Shown: positions 17,057 to 26,154 of the stretch, one piece after another | Numbering within the stretch: the first letter of the stretch is position 1 | Layout of the letters: each line of letters opens with the position of its first letter | Source of the DNA: Pseudomonas sp. C1C7 | GTDB lineage: Bacteria > Pseudomonadota > Gammaproteobacteria > Pseudomonadales > Pseudomonadaceae | Direction: 5' to 3' | Assembly: GCF_013359595.1 (NCBI RefSeq) | Contig: NZ_JABFMP010000023.1 | Coordinates: 1-64,000, forward strand | Length of the DNA: 64,000 nucleotides | Made by a program: the position numbers and the translations under genes | The notes under the pieces: generated by a model | The model's input: the letters and a program-made list of their open reading frames with translations, nothing else | What the model was told of the DNA's origin: nothing | The model's database searches: none

Positions 17057-18316
17057 ATGGATCAATCACTCAAAGCTCTTCGATACCCGTTTGCCGCATT
17101 GGCGCTCACTCTGCTCAGCGCCTGCGATCGCGCACCGGTGGCCGCCAACGCACCTGGGGCGCCCCATGTCACGGTCGCCAAGGTGATCGAGCAGCCCATC
17201 ACCGAGTGGGATGAAGTCACCGCTCGCCTGGAGGCGCCGGAAACCGTCGAGATCCGCCCACGGGTATCGGGCCAGATTGAACGGGTGGCCTTCACCGATG
17301 GCGAGCTGGTGAAGAAGGGTGACCTGCTGTTCCAGATCGATCCACGGCCGTTCGAACACGAAGTGCATCGCTTCGAAGCCCAGCTGCAACAAGCCCGGGC
17401 CACCCTGGTGCGCACCGCCAACGAAGCCCAGCGTGGGCAGCGCCTGCTGGGCAGCAACGCGATTTCCGCGGAGCTGGCCGACACCCGCAACACCACCGCC
17501 CAGGAGGCCAAGGCCGGCGTCGATGCGATCCAGGCCCAGCTCGATCTGGCGCGCCTGAACCTGAGCTTCACCCGCGTCACCGCGCCGATCAGCGGTCGCG
17601 TCAGCCGCGCGCAAATCACCGCCGGCAACATCGTCACCGCCGACACCACGGCGCTGACCAGCGTGGTCTCCACCGACAAGGTCTACGCCTATTTCGACGC
17701 CGACGAGCGCCTGTTTCTCAAGTACGGCCAACTCGCCCGCCAGGGCCAGCGCAGCCAGACCACCCCCGTGTATATGGGCCTGTCGAACGAGGAGGGCAAC
17801 ACGCACCTGGGGCAGATGAACTTCGTCGACAACCAGGTCAATCCCAAGACCGGCACCATCCGCGGTCGCGCGGTGTTCGATAACGCCGACGGCCAGTACA
17901 CCCCAGGCCTCTATGCACGCCTGAAACTGGTGGGCAGCGCTGCCTACGCAGGCCTGTTGATCAAGGACGAAGCGGTGGGCACCGACCTTGGCAAGAAGTT
18001 CGTGCTGGTGGTCGATCAGGACAACAAGACCCTGTACCGCAACGTCGAACTGGGGCCAAAGCTTGAAGGCCTGCGCATCGTGCGCAGCGGCCTGCAGAAA
18101 GAAGACCGCATCGTCATCAACGGCCTGCAACGGGTCCGCCCGGGCGCCGCGGTCGCGCCGCAGGATGCGCCGATGGCCGATCCGGAAACCGTCGCGGCCC
18201 TGACCCGTCAGCGTCAGGCCGTCGAAGCGAGCAACCAGCCTGCAAGCCCATCGTCCGCAGCCGTCAAATCACCCGCCCTGGTGAAGACGGATGCGGCTCT
18301 GACACCTCGCGGATAA
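17057..18316 (+). CDS. mexE: RND efflux periplasmic adaptor MexE
   Basis: 419 residues, close to MexE in length. Lipoprotein-like signal (ALALTLLSACDRAP, lipobox LSAC), then the adaptor's beta-barrel/lipoyl/alpha-hairpin: WDEVTARLEAPETVEIRPRVSGQI, VAFTDGELVKKGDLLFQIDPRPF, DAIQAQLDLARLNLSFTRVTAPISGRVSRAQIT. This resembles MexE more than MexA or TtgA. It bridges MexF and OprN in an efflux pump for chloramphenicol, fluoroquinolones and related compounds. First gene of mexEF-oprN; the LysR activator mexT, often adjacent upstream, is absent here. Confidence 0.93.
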   Translation: MDQSLKALRYPFAALALTLLSACDRAPVAANAPGAPHVTVAKVIEQPITEWDEVTARLEAPETVEIRPRVSGQIERVAFTDGELVKKGDLLFQIDPRPFEHEVHRFEAQLQQARATLVRTANEAQRGQRLLGSNAISAELADTRNTTAQEAKAGVDAIQAQLDLARLNLSFTRVTAPISGRVSRAQITAGNIVTADTTALTSVVSTDKVYAYFDADERLFLKYGQLARQGQRSQTTPVYMGLSNEEGNTHLGQMNFVDNQVNPKTGTIRGRAVFDNADGQYTPGLYARLKLVGSAAYAGLLIKDEAVGTDLGKKFVLVVDQDNKTLYRNVELGPKLEGLRIVRSGLQKEDRIVINGLQRVRPGAAVAPQDAPMADPETVAALTRQRQAVEASNQPASPSSAAVKSPALVKTDAALTPRG

Positions 18317-18328
18317 GGGCCCACCGAC

Positions 18329-21300
18329 ATGAAATTTTCCCAGTTCTTTATCACCCGGCCGATCTTCGCCGCGGTGCTTTCGCTCCTGATCCTGATCGCC
18401 GGCGCCATCTCGCTGTTCCAGCTGCCGATCAGCGAATACCCGGAAGTCGTGCCACCGACCGTGGTGGTCCAGGCCAGCTATCCGGGGGCCAACCCCAAGG
18501 TCATCGGCGAAACCGTGGCCGCGCCTTTGGAGCAGGCGATCACCGGCGTCGAGAACATGCTCTACATGTCCTCGCAGTCGACCGCCGATGGCCGCCTGAC
18601 CCTCACCGTGACCTTCGCCCTGGGCACCGATCTGGATAACGCCCAGGTCCAGGTGCAGAACCGCGTGACCCGCACCGAACCGAAGCTGCCGGAGGAGGTG
18701 ACGCGCATCGGCATCACCGTCGACAAGGCTTCGCCGGAACTGACGTTGCTGGTGCACCTGATCTCGCCGGACAAGCGCTACGACATGCTCTACCTGTCCA
18801 ACTACGCGATCCTCAATGTGAAGGATGAGCTGGCGCGTCTGGAAGGCATCGGCACCGTGAAGATGTTCGGTATCGGCGACTACTCGCTGCGCATCTGGCT
18901 CGACCCGGACAAAACCGCCTCGCGCAACCTGACCGCCACCGATGTGGTCAACGCGGTGCGTGAACAGAACCGTCAGGTTGCCGCGGGCCAGCTGGGCTCG
19001 CCGCCGGCGCCGAATGCCACCAGCTTCCAGATGTCGATCAACTCCCAGGGCCGTTTGGTCACCGAGGAAGAGTTTGAAAACGTGATCATCCGCAGTGGCC
19101 CGAACGGCGAAATCACCCGCCTGAAGGACATTGCCCGGATCGAACTGGGTTCCAACCAATACGCCTTGCGCGCCATGCTCAACAACCAGGAAGCGGTGGC
19201 CATGCCGATCTTCCAGCGCCCCGGCGCCAATGCCATCGACGTGTCCGATCAGGTGCGGGCGAAGATGGCGCAGCTGAAGAAAAGCTTCCCCGAAGGCATG
19301 GACTACGAAATCGTCTACGACCCGACCATCTTCGTGCGCAGTTCCATTGAAGCGGTGGTGCACACGCTGTTCGAGGCGCTGATCCTCGTGGTGCTGGTGG
19401 TGATCCTGTTCCTGCAAACCTGGCGTGCTTCGATCATTCCGCTGGTGGCGGTGCCGGTCTCGCTGATCGGTACCTTTGCGGTGATGCATCTGCTCGGGTT
19501 TTCGCTCAACGCGCTGTCGCTGTTCGGCCTGGTGCTGGCCATCGGCATCGTGGTCGACGACGCCATCGTGGTGGTGGAGAACGTCGAGCGAAACATCGAG
19601 GCGGGACTGGAGCCGGCGCAGGCGACCCAGAAAGCCATGGGCGAAGTGACCGGGCCGATCATCGCCACCGCGCTGGTGCTCTGCGCCGTGTTCGTGCCGG
19701 CGGCGTTCATCTCCGGGCTCACCGGGCAGTTCTACAAGCAGTTCGCTTTGACCATCGCCATCTCGACGGTGATCTCGGCCTTCAACTCCCTGACCCTGTC
19801 GCCAGCGTTGGCAGCAGTGTTGCTCAAGGCCCATGACGCGCCGAAAGACCGTTTCTCCAAGGTGCTGGACCGGATGCTCGGCGGCTGGCTGTTCAAGCCG
19901 TTCAACCGGGTTTTTGAGAAGGCCAGCCATGGCTACGTGGTCGGGGTGGGCAAGATCATCCGCGGCAGCGGCATTGCCCTGTTGCTCTACGCCGGGCTGA
20001 TCGCCTTGACCTACATGGGCTTCAGCACCACGCCGACCGGTTTCGTGCCGACCCAGGACAAGAAGTACCTGGTGACCTTCGCGCAGCTGCCGGATGCCGC
20101 GAGCCTGGATCGCACCGAGTCGGTGATCCGGCGCATGAGCACCATCGCTATGAACGAGCCGGGCTTTGACAGTGCCGTGGCATTCCCGGGGCTGTCGATC
20201 AACGGCTTCACCAACAGCCCGAACGCCGGCATCGCCTTCATCGGCCTGCGTCCGTTCGATGAGCGCAAGGACCCGAGCCTGTCCGCCGGGGCGATTTCCG
20301 CCTCGCTCAACGCCAAGTTCGGCGAGATCCAGGACGCTTACACCGCCGTGTTCCCGCCACCGCCGGTCCAGGGCCTGGGCACCATCGGCGGCTTCCGCCT
20401 GCAGATCGAGGACCGTGGCAACCTGGGTTACGACGAGCTTTACAAGGAGACCATGAACATCATTGCCAAGAGCCGCAACGTGCCGGAACTGGCCCGGGTG
20501 TTCACCAGCTACACCGTCAACGTGCCGCAAGTCGAAGCCGCCATCGACCGGGAAAAGGCCAAGAACCACGGGGTGAAGATCAACGATATTTTCGACACTC
20601 TGCAGGTCTACCTCGGTTCGCTGTACGCCAACGACTTCAACCGCTTTGGCCGCACCTATCAGGTCAACGTGCAGGCCGAGCAGCAGTTCCGCCAGGAGCC
20701 GGAGCAGATCGGCCAGTTGAAGGTGCGCAACGATCGCGGCGAGATGATTCCGCTGGCCACCTTCGTCAAGGTCAGCCCGACGTCGGGGCCGGACCGGGTT
20801 TCGCACTACAACGGTTTTCTCACCGCGGAAATCAACGGTGCCGCCGCCCCTGGCTACAGCTCCGGCCAGGCCCAGGCCGCCATCGAGAAGCTGCTCAAGG
20901 AGCAATTGCCCAACGGCATGACCTACGAATGGACCGACCTGACCTACCAGCAGATCCTCTCCGGCAACACCGCGCTGCTGGTGTTCCCGCTCTGCGTGTT
21001 GCTGGCGTTCCTGGTGCTGGCGGCGTTGTACGAAAGCTGGAGCCTGCCGCTGGCGGTGATCCTGATCGTGCCCATGACGCTGCTGTCGGCGATTGCCGGG
21101 GTGATCATCTCCAAGGGCGACAACAACATCTTCACCCAGATCGGCCTGATCGTACTGGTGGGCCTGGCCTGCAAGAACGCGATCCTGATCGTCGAGTTCG
21201 CCAAGGACCGACAGGACCAGGGCCTGTCGCCGCTGGACGCCGTGCTGGAGGCCTGCCGCATGCGTCTGCGGCCGATCCTGATGACCTCGTTCGCTTTCGT

Positions 21301-21508
21301 GATGGGCGTGGTCCCGCTGGTGACTTCCAGTGGCGCAGGCTCGGAAATGCGTCGGGCCATGGGCGTTGCGGTGTTCTCCGGAATGCTCGGCGTGACCTTC
21401 TTCGGCCTGCTGCTGACACCGGTGTTCTTCGTCCTCATCCGTCGCTACATCGAACGCAAACAAGCACGTAAACAAGCCCGCGCGCTGAACCTGGAGGTAC
21501 AACCATGA
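18329..21508 (+). CDS. mexF: RND multidrug efflux permease MexF
   Basis: 1059 residues, the expected HAE1/RND length. Contains the inner-membrane proton-relay helix GIVVDDAIVVVENVERNIE with paired Asp, the duplicated porter domains and a C-terminal ...RRYIERKQARKQARALNLEVQP tail. KFSQFFITRPIFAAVLSLLI is the standard RND N-terminus. It lies 12 bp after mexE and its stop overlaps the oprN start (ATGA). It exports hydrophobic drugs from the periplasm and membrane using the proton gradient. Confidence 0.95.
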   Translation: MKFSQFFITRPIFAAVLSLLILIAGAISLFQLPISEYPEVVPPTVVVQASYPGANPKVIGETVAAPLEQAITGVENMLYMSSQSTADGRLTLTVTFALGTDLDNAQVQVQNRVTRTEPKLPEEVTRIGITVDKASPELTLLVHLISPDKRYDMLYLSNYAILNVKDELARLEGIGTVKMFGIGDYSLRIWLDPDKTASRNLTATDVVNAVREQNRQVAAGQLGSPPAPNATSFQMSINSQGRLVTEEEFENVIIRSGPNGEITRLKDIARIELGSNQYALRAMLNNQEAVAMPIFQRPGANAIDVSDQVRAKMAQLKKSFPEGMDYEIVYDPTIFVRSSIEAVVHTLFEALILVVLVVILFLQTWRASIIPLVAVPVSLIGTFAVMHLLGFSLNALSLFGLVLAIGIVVDDAIVVVENVERNIEAGLEPAQATQKAMGEVTGPIIATALVLCAVFVPAAFISGLTGQFYKQFALTIAISTVISAFNSLTLSPALAAVLLKAHDAPKDRFSKVLDRMLGGWLFKPFNRVFEKASHGYVVGVGKIIRGSGIALLLYAGLIALTYMGFSTTPTGFVPTQDKKYLVTFAQLPDAASLDRTESVIRRMSTIAMNEPGFDSAVAFPGLSINGFTNSPNAGIAFIGLRPFDERKDPSLSAGAISASLNAKFGEIQDAYTAVFPPPPVQGLGTIGGFRLQIEDRGNLGYDELYKETMNIIAKSRNVPELARVFTSYTVNVPQVEAAIDREKAKNHGVKINDIFDTLQVYLGSLYANDFNRFGRTYQVNVQAEQQFRQEPEQIGQLKVRNDRGEMIPLATFVKVSPTSGPDRVSHYNGFLTAEINGAAAPGYSSGQAQAAIEKLLKEQLPNGMTYEWTDLTYQQILSGNTALLVFPLCVLLAFLVLAALYESWSLPLAVILIVPMTLLSAIAGVIISKGDNNIFTQIGLIVLVGLACKNAILIVEFAKDRQDQGLSPLDAVLEACRMRLRPILMTSFAFVMGVVPLVTSSGAGSEMRRAMGVAVFSGMLGVTFFGLLLTPVFFVLIRRYIERKQARKQARALNLEVQP

Positions 21509-22923
21509 AAGCTCTGAAGTTGTTTTTGCCCAGCCTTCTGGTGAGCGCCCTGGCAGCGTGCACGGTCGGCCCGGATTACAAGACCCCCGACACGCCACCG
21601 GCTTTGAGCACTTATGCGAAAGCGGCCAACTACGATCAGTCGCGATTCGAATCGGTGTGGTGGCAGCAGTTCGACGATCCGACGCTCAACCAGCTGGTGA
21701 GCCAATCCGTGCAAGGCAACCGCGACCTGCGCGTGGCCTTCGCCCGCTGGAAAGCGGCCCGGGCGATTCGCGACGACATCAGCAACGACAATCTGCCGGT
21801 GGTCACCAGCCGCGTGAGCAGCGTGCAGGGTCGCTCGCAGGTGCCGGGGCAGACCGAGAGCCGGGTGAACACCGAACGCTACGACCTGGGTCTGGACATG
21901 GCCTGGGAGATCGACTTGTTCGGGCGCATCCAGCGTCAGCTCGAGTCGAGCGATGCCCTGGAAGATGCCGCGGCGGCGGATCTGTATCAGCTGCGGGTGA
22001 CGATGATTGCCGAGCTGGTGGATGCCTACGGACAACTGCGCGGTGCGCAACTGCGCGAGAAAATCGCCCTGGCCAACCTGAAGAACCAGAACGACTCGCG
22101 CAGCGTCACGGTCAGCCTGCGCGATGCCGGTGTCGGCAACGAGCTGGATGTGGTGCGCGCCGACGCGCGTTTGGCGGCTGTCGAAGCCAGCGTGCCGCAA
22201 TTGCAGGCGGAGCAGGTGCGGCAGAAAAACCGCATCGCCACCTTGCTCGGTGAGCGGCCGGAGCAGATGAGTGTCTTGCTGAGCCCCAAAGATATTCCGG
22301 CGATCGCCAAGGCACTGCCGATCGGTGATCCCGCCGAGCTGCTGCGCCGTCGTCCGGATGTGATGGCGGCGGAACGTCGCCTGGCGTCGGCAACGGCGGA
22401 TGTCGGCGTGGCCACCGCCGACCTGTTTCCACGGGTCAGCCTGAGCGGTTTCCTGGGCTTCACCGCCGGGCGCGGTTCGCAGATCGGCTCCAGCGCCGCC
22501 CGAGCCTGGAGCCTGGGCCCGAGCATCACCTGGGCAGCTTTCGATCTGGGCAGCGTGCGAGCGCGCATCCGTGGTGCCAACGCCGATGCCGAGGGCGCCT
22601 TGGCCACCTATGAACAACAGGTGTTGCTGGCGCTGGAAGAATCGGAAAACGCCTTTAGCGATTACGGCAAGCGTCAGCAACGGTTGTTGTCGCTGATCAG
22701 GCAAAGCGAGTCGAGCCGCAAGGCGGCGGACCTGGCGGGCATCCAGTACAAGGAAGGTTCGGTGGATTATCTGGTGCTGCTCGACGCCGAGCGTGAGCGC
22801 CTGAACGCCGAAGATGCCCAGGCCCAGGGCGAGATCGATCAGTACCGGGGGATCGTCGCGATTTACAAGGCGCTGGGCGGCGGGTGGGATGCCGGTGGCA
22901 AACAGGTTACAGCGATGAACTGA
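21505..22923 (+). CDS. oprN: RND efflux outer-membrane factor OprN
   Basis: 472 residues. Lipoprotein signal LLVSALAACTVGPDYKTPD with lipobox LAAC, then the TolC-like repeated OEP domains (WWQQFDDPTLNQLVSQS; YDLGLDMAWEIDLFGRIQRQLES; RRRPDVMAAERRLASATADVGVATADLFPRVSLSGFLG). ATG overlaps the mexF stop by four bases. It forms the trimeric exit duct of the MexEF pump. Confidence 0.94.
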   Translation: MKALKLFLPSLLVSALAACTVGPDYKTPDTPPALSTYAKAANYDQSRFESVWWQQFDDPTLNQLVSQSVQGNRDLRVAFARWKAARAIRDDISNDNLPVVTSRVSSVQGRSQVPGQTESRVNTERYDLGLDMAWEIDLFGRIQRQLESSDALEDAAAADLYQLRVTMIAELVDAYGQLRGAQLREKIALANLKNQNDSRSVTVSLRDAGVGNELDVVRADARLAAVEASVPQLQAEQVRQKNRIATLLGERPEQMSVLLSPKDIPAIAKALPIGDPAELLRRRPDVMAAERRLASATADVGVATADLFPRVSLSGFLGFTAGRGSQIGSSAARAWSLGPSITWAAFDLGSVRARIRGANADAEGALATYEQQVLLALEESENAFSDYGKRQQRLLSLIRQSESSRKAADLAGIQYKEGSVDYLVLLDAERERLNAEDAQAQGEIDQYRGIVAIYKALGGGWDAGGKQVTAMN

Positions 22924-22939
22924 ACACACCACTGACCCT

Positions 22940-22982
22940 GTAGCAGCTGGCGCAGCCGGACGCAGGCTGCGCCAGCTGCTAC
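22940..22982. repeat. Short REP hairpin after oprN (GTAGCAGCTGGCGCAG family)
   Basis: 16-bp arms GTAGCAGCTGGCGCAG/CTGCGCCAGCTGCTAC around an 11-nt loop, 16 bp after the oprN stop. Third REP family of the window; it may stabilise or end the mexEF-oprN message. Confidence 0.8.
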
Positions 22983-23012
22983 AAAGAGCGTGTTCGGCTG
23001 AGATCGCTGGAA

Positions 23013-23146
23013 TCACTTCAAACCGGCATACACCAGCTTCACAAAGAAATCCGGCTTGATCACGAAATGCCCCCATTTCCCGTCAAACGCCGCCGAAGGC
23101 TTCGCCGCGACAATTTCCTCCAGCGACTTACCCTGCTGCTTCAGCA
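23013..23146 (-). pseudogene. C-terminal remnant of an MBL-fold metallo-hydrolase
   Basis: Immediately after the HAD dehalogenase stop, in another frame, the sequence reads LLKQQGKSLEEIVAAKPSAAF then DGKWGHFVIKPDFFVKLVYAGLK and a stop. GKSLEEIVAAKP-x-A-x-FD-x-KWG followed by FVxLVY is the typical C-terminal end of exported metallo-beta-lactamase-fold hydrolases. The zinc-binding HxHxDH domain that should precede it is missing, and no start codon or ribosome site fits. I read it as the tail of a gene deleted during a rearrangement that also placed the HAD gene here. Confidence 0.65.
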
Positions 23147-23863
23147 GTCGAGTAGCGCAGCAAGCTCGGTCATCGACTCCGCGACTACATCCCACTCCTG
23201 TTCCGGCTGCAAATCGATTGTCTGCCCAGGCCCATGCTCCACGGGCCGTGTGACGAACACCGTGCGAAACCCGCAAGCCCGTGCCGCGACAAGATCGCTG
23301 TTGTGCGCCGCCACCATGGCCACGCGATTGGGTGGCAGACCCACGGCTTCTGCCGACCTGAAATAAACTTCCGGCTGAGGTTTGTAGGCGCGGGCGAGTT
23401 CGGCGCCGGTGATGACGTCCCAGGGCAGGCCGCCGTAGCGGGCGAGGTTCATCATTCCGGCAATATGGCCGTTGGAGATCGGGCCGATGGCGAAACGTCG
23501 CTTCAGGCGCGTGAGGCCTTCGACGGAGTCCGGCCATGGGTCGAGTTTCTGCCACGCTGTGTTCCAGGCCGCGAAATCGGCTTCTTCGAGGCGTCCGGTT
23601 TCGACGCCATGCCGGGCCATCAACGTCTGCAGATTCTCGCGGTTCAAAACGTCCAGCGTGACAAAGGCCCGCTCACCCGAGCGCACGCGTTGCATCGACG
23701 GCTGGTACAACGACCGCCATTGATCGGCGAAGGCCAGCGGGTCGATCTGCATGCCGAGACGCTGCAAATACCGCGCGGATTCCCGAGCGACGCTGGTTCG
23801 CCAGTCGACCACGGTGCCAAAGACATCGAAGCCCAGAAAGCCGACTTCATCCAGTGTGCTCAT
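23141..23863 (-). CDS. Haloacid dehalogenase type II (HAD superfamily)
   Basis: 240 residues. GFDVFGTVVDWRTSVARES holds the nucleophile Asp (FDVFGT) and the motif typical of L-2-haloacid dehalogenases; GPISNGHIAGMMNLARYGG is motif II, AYKPQPEVYFRSAEAVGLPP motif III with Lys, and MVAAHNSDLVAARACG motif IV. It should hydrolyse the carbon-halogen bond of 2-haloalkanoates, or act on a related acid. The stop abuts the metallo-hydrolase remnant, and the final few residues may derive from the junction. Confidence 0.87.
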   Translation of the reverse strand: MSTLDEVGFLGFDVFGTVVDWRTSVARESARYLQRLGMQIDPLAFADQWRSLYQPSMQRVRSGERAFVTLDVLNRENLQTLMARHGVETGRLEEADFAAWNTAWQKLDPWPDSVEGLTRLKRRFAIGPISNGHIAGMMNLARYGGLPWDVITGAELARAYKPQPEVYFRSAEAVGLPPNRVAMVAAHNSDLVAARACGFRTVFVTRPVEHGPGQTIDLQPEQEWDVVAESMTELAALLDC

Positions 23864-23893
23864 GTTCAGTCTCCTGTGCAGTAAGGGAACACT

Positions 23894-24916
23894 TCAACGC
23901 CAGCCGAGGGCAGGGGCGACGTGCTTGAGGATGTTCTCGATGACATGCGCGCAATAGTCCACGCCCAGTTGATTGGGGATGGTCAGCAGCAGGGTGTCCG
24001 CCGCTGCGATGGCCTCGTCCTTGGCAAGCTCTTCGATCAATACATCCGGCTCGGCGGCGTAATTGCGACCGAAGATCCTTTGGGTGTCGTCCTCGAGAAA
24101 ACCGATGGTGTCCTCGGTCTGGTCATTGCGGCCAAAGTACATGCGGTCCATGTCGTTGGTGATCGCAAAAATGCTGCGGCTCACCGACGTGCGCGGCTGG
24201 CGGCTGTGCCCGGCCTGTTTCCAGGCTTCGTGGTAGAGGCGGATCTGTTCGGCCTGCTGGATGTGCAGGGGCTGTCCGTTCTCGTCGTTTTTCAGGGTGG
24301 AGGTCTGCAGGTTCATGCCCATCTTCGCCGCCCACACCGCGGTCGCCTCGGAGCCCGAACCCCACCAGATCCTGTCACGAAGGCCTTCGGAGTGAGGTTC
24401 GAGGCGCAGCAATCCCGGTGGATTGGCAAACATGGGTCGCGGATTCGGCTCGGCGAAGCCCTTGCCGCGCAGCAGTTCGTAAAACACCTCGGTGTGGCGC
24501 CGCGCCAGGTCGGCATGGGTCTCGCCTTCACGGGGCTCGTAGCCGAAGTGCCGCCAGCCATCCATGACCTGCTCGCCCGAGCCACGGCTGATGCCCAGTT
24601 GCAGGCGACCGTCGGCAATCAGGTCCGCGGCGCTGGCGTCTTCGACCATGTAGTACGGATTCTCGTAGCGCATGTCGATGACGCCGGTGCCGATTTCGAT
24701 CCGGCTGGTTTTGGCGCCGACAGCCGCCAGCAGAGGGAAGGGGGACGCCAGTTGCCGGGCGAAATGATGGACGCGGAAATACGCGCCGTCCGCGCCCAGC
24801 TCCTCTGCCGCCACGGCCAGATCGATCGATTGCAGCAGCACGTCGGAGGCCGAACGGGTTTGCGAATGCGGGGACGGGGTCCAGTGCCCGAAGGAGAGAA
24901 AGCCGATTTTTTTCAT
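23894..24916 (-). CDS. LLM-class flavin-dependent oxidoreductase (luciferase-like)
   Basis: 340 residues, bacterial-luciferase-like TIM barrel: GFLSFGHWTPSPHSQTRSAS at the N-terminus, ELGADGAYFRVHHFA, RIEIGTGVIDMRYENP, GRLQLGISRGSGEQ (flavin phosphate loop) and IWWGSGSEATAVWAA. It probably uses FMN supplied by a reductase to oxygenate or reduce a small substrate, which is unknown. Situated 30 bp upstream of the HAD gene on the same strand, so both may share a transcript. Confidence 0.87.
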   Translation of the reverse strand: MKKIGFLSFGHWTPSPHSQTRSASDVLLQSIDLAVAAEELGADGAYFRVHHFARQLASPFPLLAAVGAKTSRIEIGTGVIDMRYENPYYMVEDASAADLIADGRLQLGISRGSGEQVMDGWRHFGYEPREGETHADLARRHTEVFYELLRGKGFAEPNPRPMFANPPGLLRLEPHSEGLRDRIWWGSGSEATAVWAAKMGMNLQTSTLKNDENGQPLHIQQAEQIRLYHEAWKQAGHSRQPRTSVSRSIFAITNDMDRMYFGRNDQTEDTIGFLEDDTQRIFGRNYAAEPDVLIEELAKDEAIAAADTLLLTIPNQLGVDYCAHVIENILKHVAPALGWR

Positions 24917-25040
24917 GGGATGCTCCCGGAGGGAAAGGGATGAATGGCGCTAATGTAGTCCGCGCCATCCACGGTCTGTACCCCCCGTGCCTTTGTTACA
25001 GCTTCAACCGTTGGTTGTGAATGCGCTGAGTTCCCGAACG

Positions 25041-25259
25041 TCAGCCGCCCCTGGCAGAGGCCAGGTGGTACGCAACCAAAGCATTGGCATGTCCGTGGCC
25101 CATGCCGTGATCGTTCTTGAGCACGGCCACCATTTCCATGTGCTTCTTGCCATCCAGGGTCTTGAGAACGTCCAGCCAGTGAGAGACCGGTTGCCCATAC
25201 TTTTTTTCAATCGAAGGAAAGTACGACGCAGGTCCTTTTACTTTTGCCTCTTCGGTCAT
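25041..25259 (-). CDS. DUF4287 domain protein
   Basis: 72 residues: SYFPSIEKKYGQPVSHWLDVLKTL followed by HMEMVAVLKNDHGMGHGHANALVAYH, matching the DUF4287 signature (N-terminal helix pair plus the GMGHGHANAL motif). The family is often found with DUF5655 or in stress contexts; no function is established. Soluble, no signal. The next gene upstream on the strand starts 34 bp away. Confidence 0.8.
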   Translation of the reverse strand: MTEEAKVKGPASYFPSIEKKYGQPVSHWLDVLKTLDGKKHMEMVAVLKNDHGMGHGHANALVAYHLASARGG

Positions 25260-25292
25260 GCTGCAAGCTCCATTTTTGCGCTCCAGTGATAC

Positions 25293-25970
25293 TCACTTGC
25301 TGTTCTGTTTTTGCTTGAGATCCGCCTCGGTCCAGACGCCGGCGAGCGGGCCTCCCGGCAAGCCTTCAGCGGCTCGGGCCAGTGGGAAGGGCACCGGCAC
25401 GAAGCCGGCGTCGCGTACCAGCCGTTCTCCCATTTCCCTGGCCTTGGCATCGTCGGCGAAGACCGGAATCGCCTTGCCGTCTCCGGACTGATCTTTCATC
25501 GCCATGTAGCCGATGGCATTGAACCCTCGCACCAGATGGGCGCCGGGCAGGTATTGCTGGTCGGCCACTGAAACGCCGGTTTCCAGCGCCTTGCGCCCGG
25601 TATCGCCGTCACGCCCGCTGAATGGGTTGCTGGTACTGAACACCACCTTGCCGTTCAGGTGGCCCTTGAGCTGTTCCGCCACCACCGGCATGGCGCCGTA
25701 GGGAACGCTCAACACGATCACGTCGCCCCATTTCGCGGCATCGTCGACCGAGCCTGCCTGGGCGTTGGCGCCGGCGGTCTTGACCAGTTCACTCAGCTCC
25801 TCGGGATGGCGCGAGGAGAACATCACCGAATGCCCGGCCTTGACCCAAAGCGTGCCGAGCGTACCGCCGACCTTGCCGGCGCCGATCACGCTGATCTTGA
25901 GGCTGTCCGCCGCAGCCTGTCCGGCGCACAGAATCAGGCCGGAGAACAGCAAAACGAGGAGTCTGAACAT
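25293..25970 (-). CDS. Exported NAD(P)-binding Rossmann-fold protein (F420-dependent NADP reductase-like)
   Basis: 225 residues. A Sec signal (MFRLLVLLFSGLILCAGQAAAD, probable cleavage AAA|D) precedes a Rossmann fold: KISVIGAGKVGGTLGTLWVKAG with dinucleotide motif GAGKVG, VMFSSRHPEE, DVIVLSVPYGAMPVVAEQLKG and STSNPFSGRDGD. These match the F420H2:NADP+ oxidoreductase/NADP_oxidoreductase family, which is otherwise cytoplasmic. An intact cofactor motif after a signal peptide is odd, because free NADP is scarce in the periplasm. Confidence 0.78.
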   Translation of the reverse strand: MFRLLVLLFSGLILCAGQAAADSLKISVIGAGKVGGTLGTLWVKAGHSVMFSSRHPEELSELVKTAGANAQAGSVDDAAKWGDVIVLSVPYGAMPVVAEQLKGHLNGKVVFSTSNPFSGRDGDTGRKALETGVSVADQQYLPGAHLVRGFNAIGYMAMKDQSGDGKAIPVFADDAKAREMGERLVRDAGFVPVPFPLARAAEGLPGGPLAGVWTEADLKQKQNSK

Positions 25971-26137
25971 GCTCTGTGCCCCTGGGGGTTGGAAAGTGAT
26001 GTAACCACCGTAGTAGAGGCCGCACAGTTGCGAAAGGCGGGAGAAGGGCAGGAGGCGATTTTTGGGTTTTCTGCTGATGGGCGGGTTGTGCCGTTTGTCC
26101 GTTGAGCTTGGGTTGAAGGTATCTCTCTAAAGAAAAT

Positions 26138-26154
26138 GTGGGAAAATTTCCCAC
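26138..26154. promoter_or_regulatory. 17-bp perfect palindrome in the 349-bp gap before the glycine-rich gene
   Basis: GTGGGAAAATTTCCCAC, perfect about the central A, lies about 180 bp upstream of the glycine-rich protein gene and 168 bp upstream of the divergent Rossmann protein gene. It could be an operator. The rest of 25971-26319 holds no convincing gene. Confidence 0.45.

Noticed and set aside
18269..21598. 1109-codon open frame on the minus strand opposite mexF
   Set aside because: It mirrors mexF in high-GC DNA, the product is His/Gln/Arg-rich low complexity with no domain, and mexF is certain.
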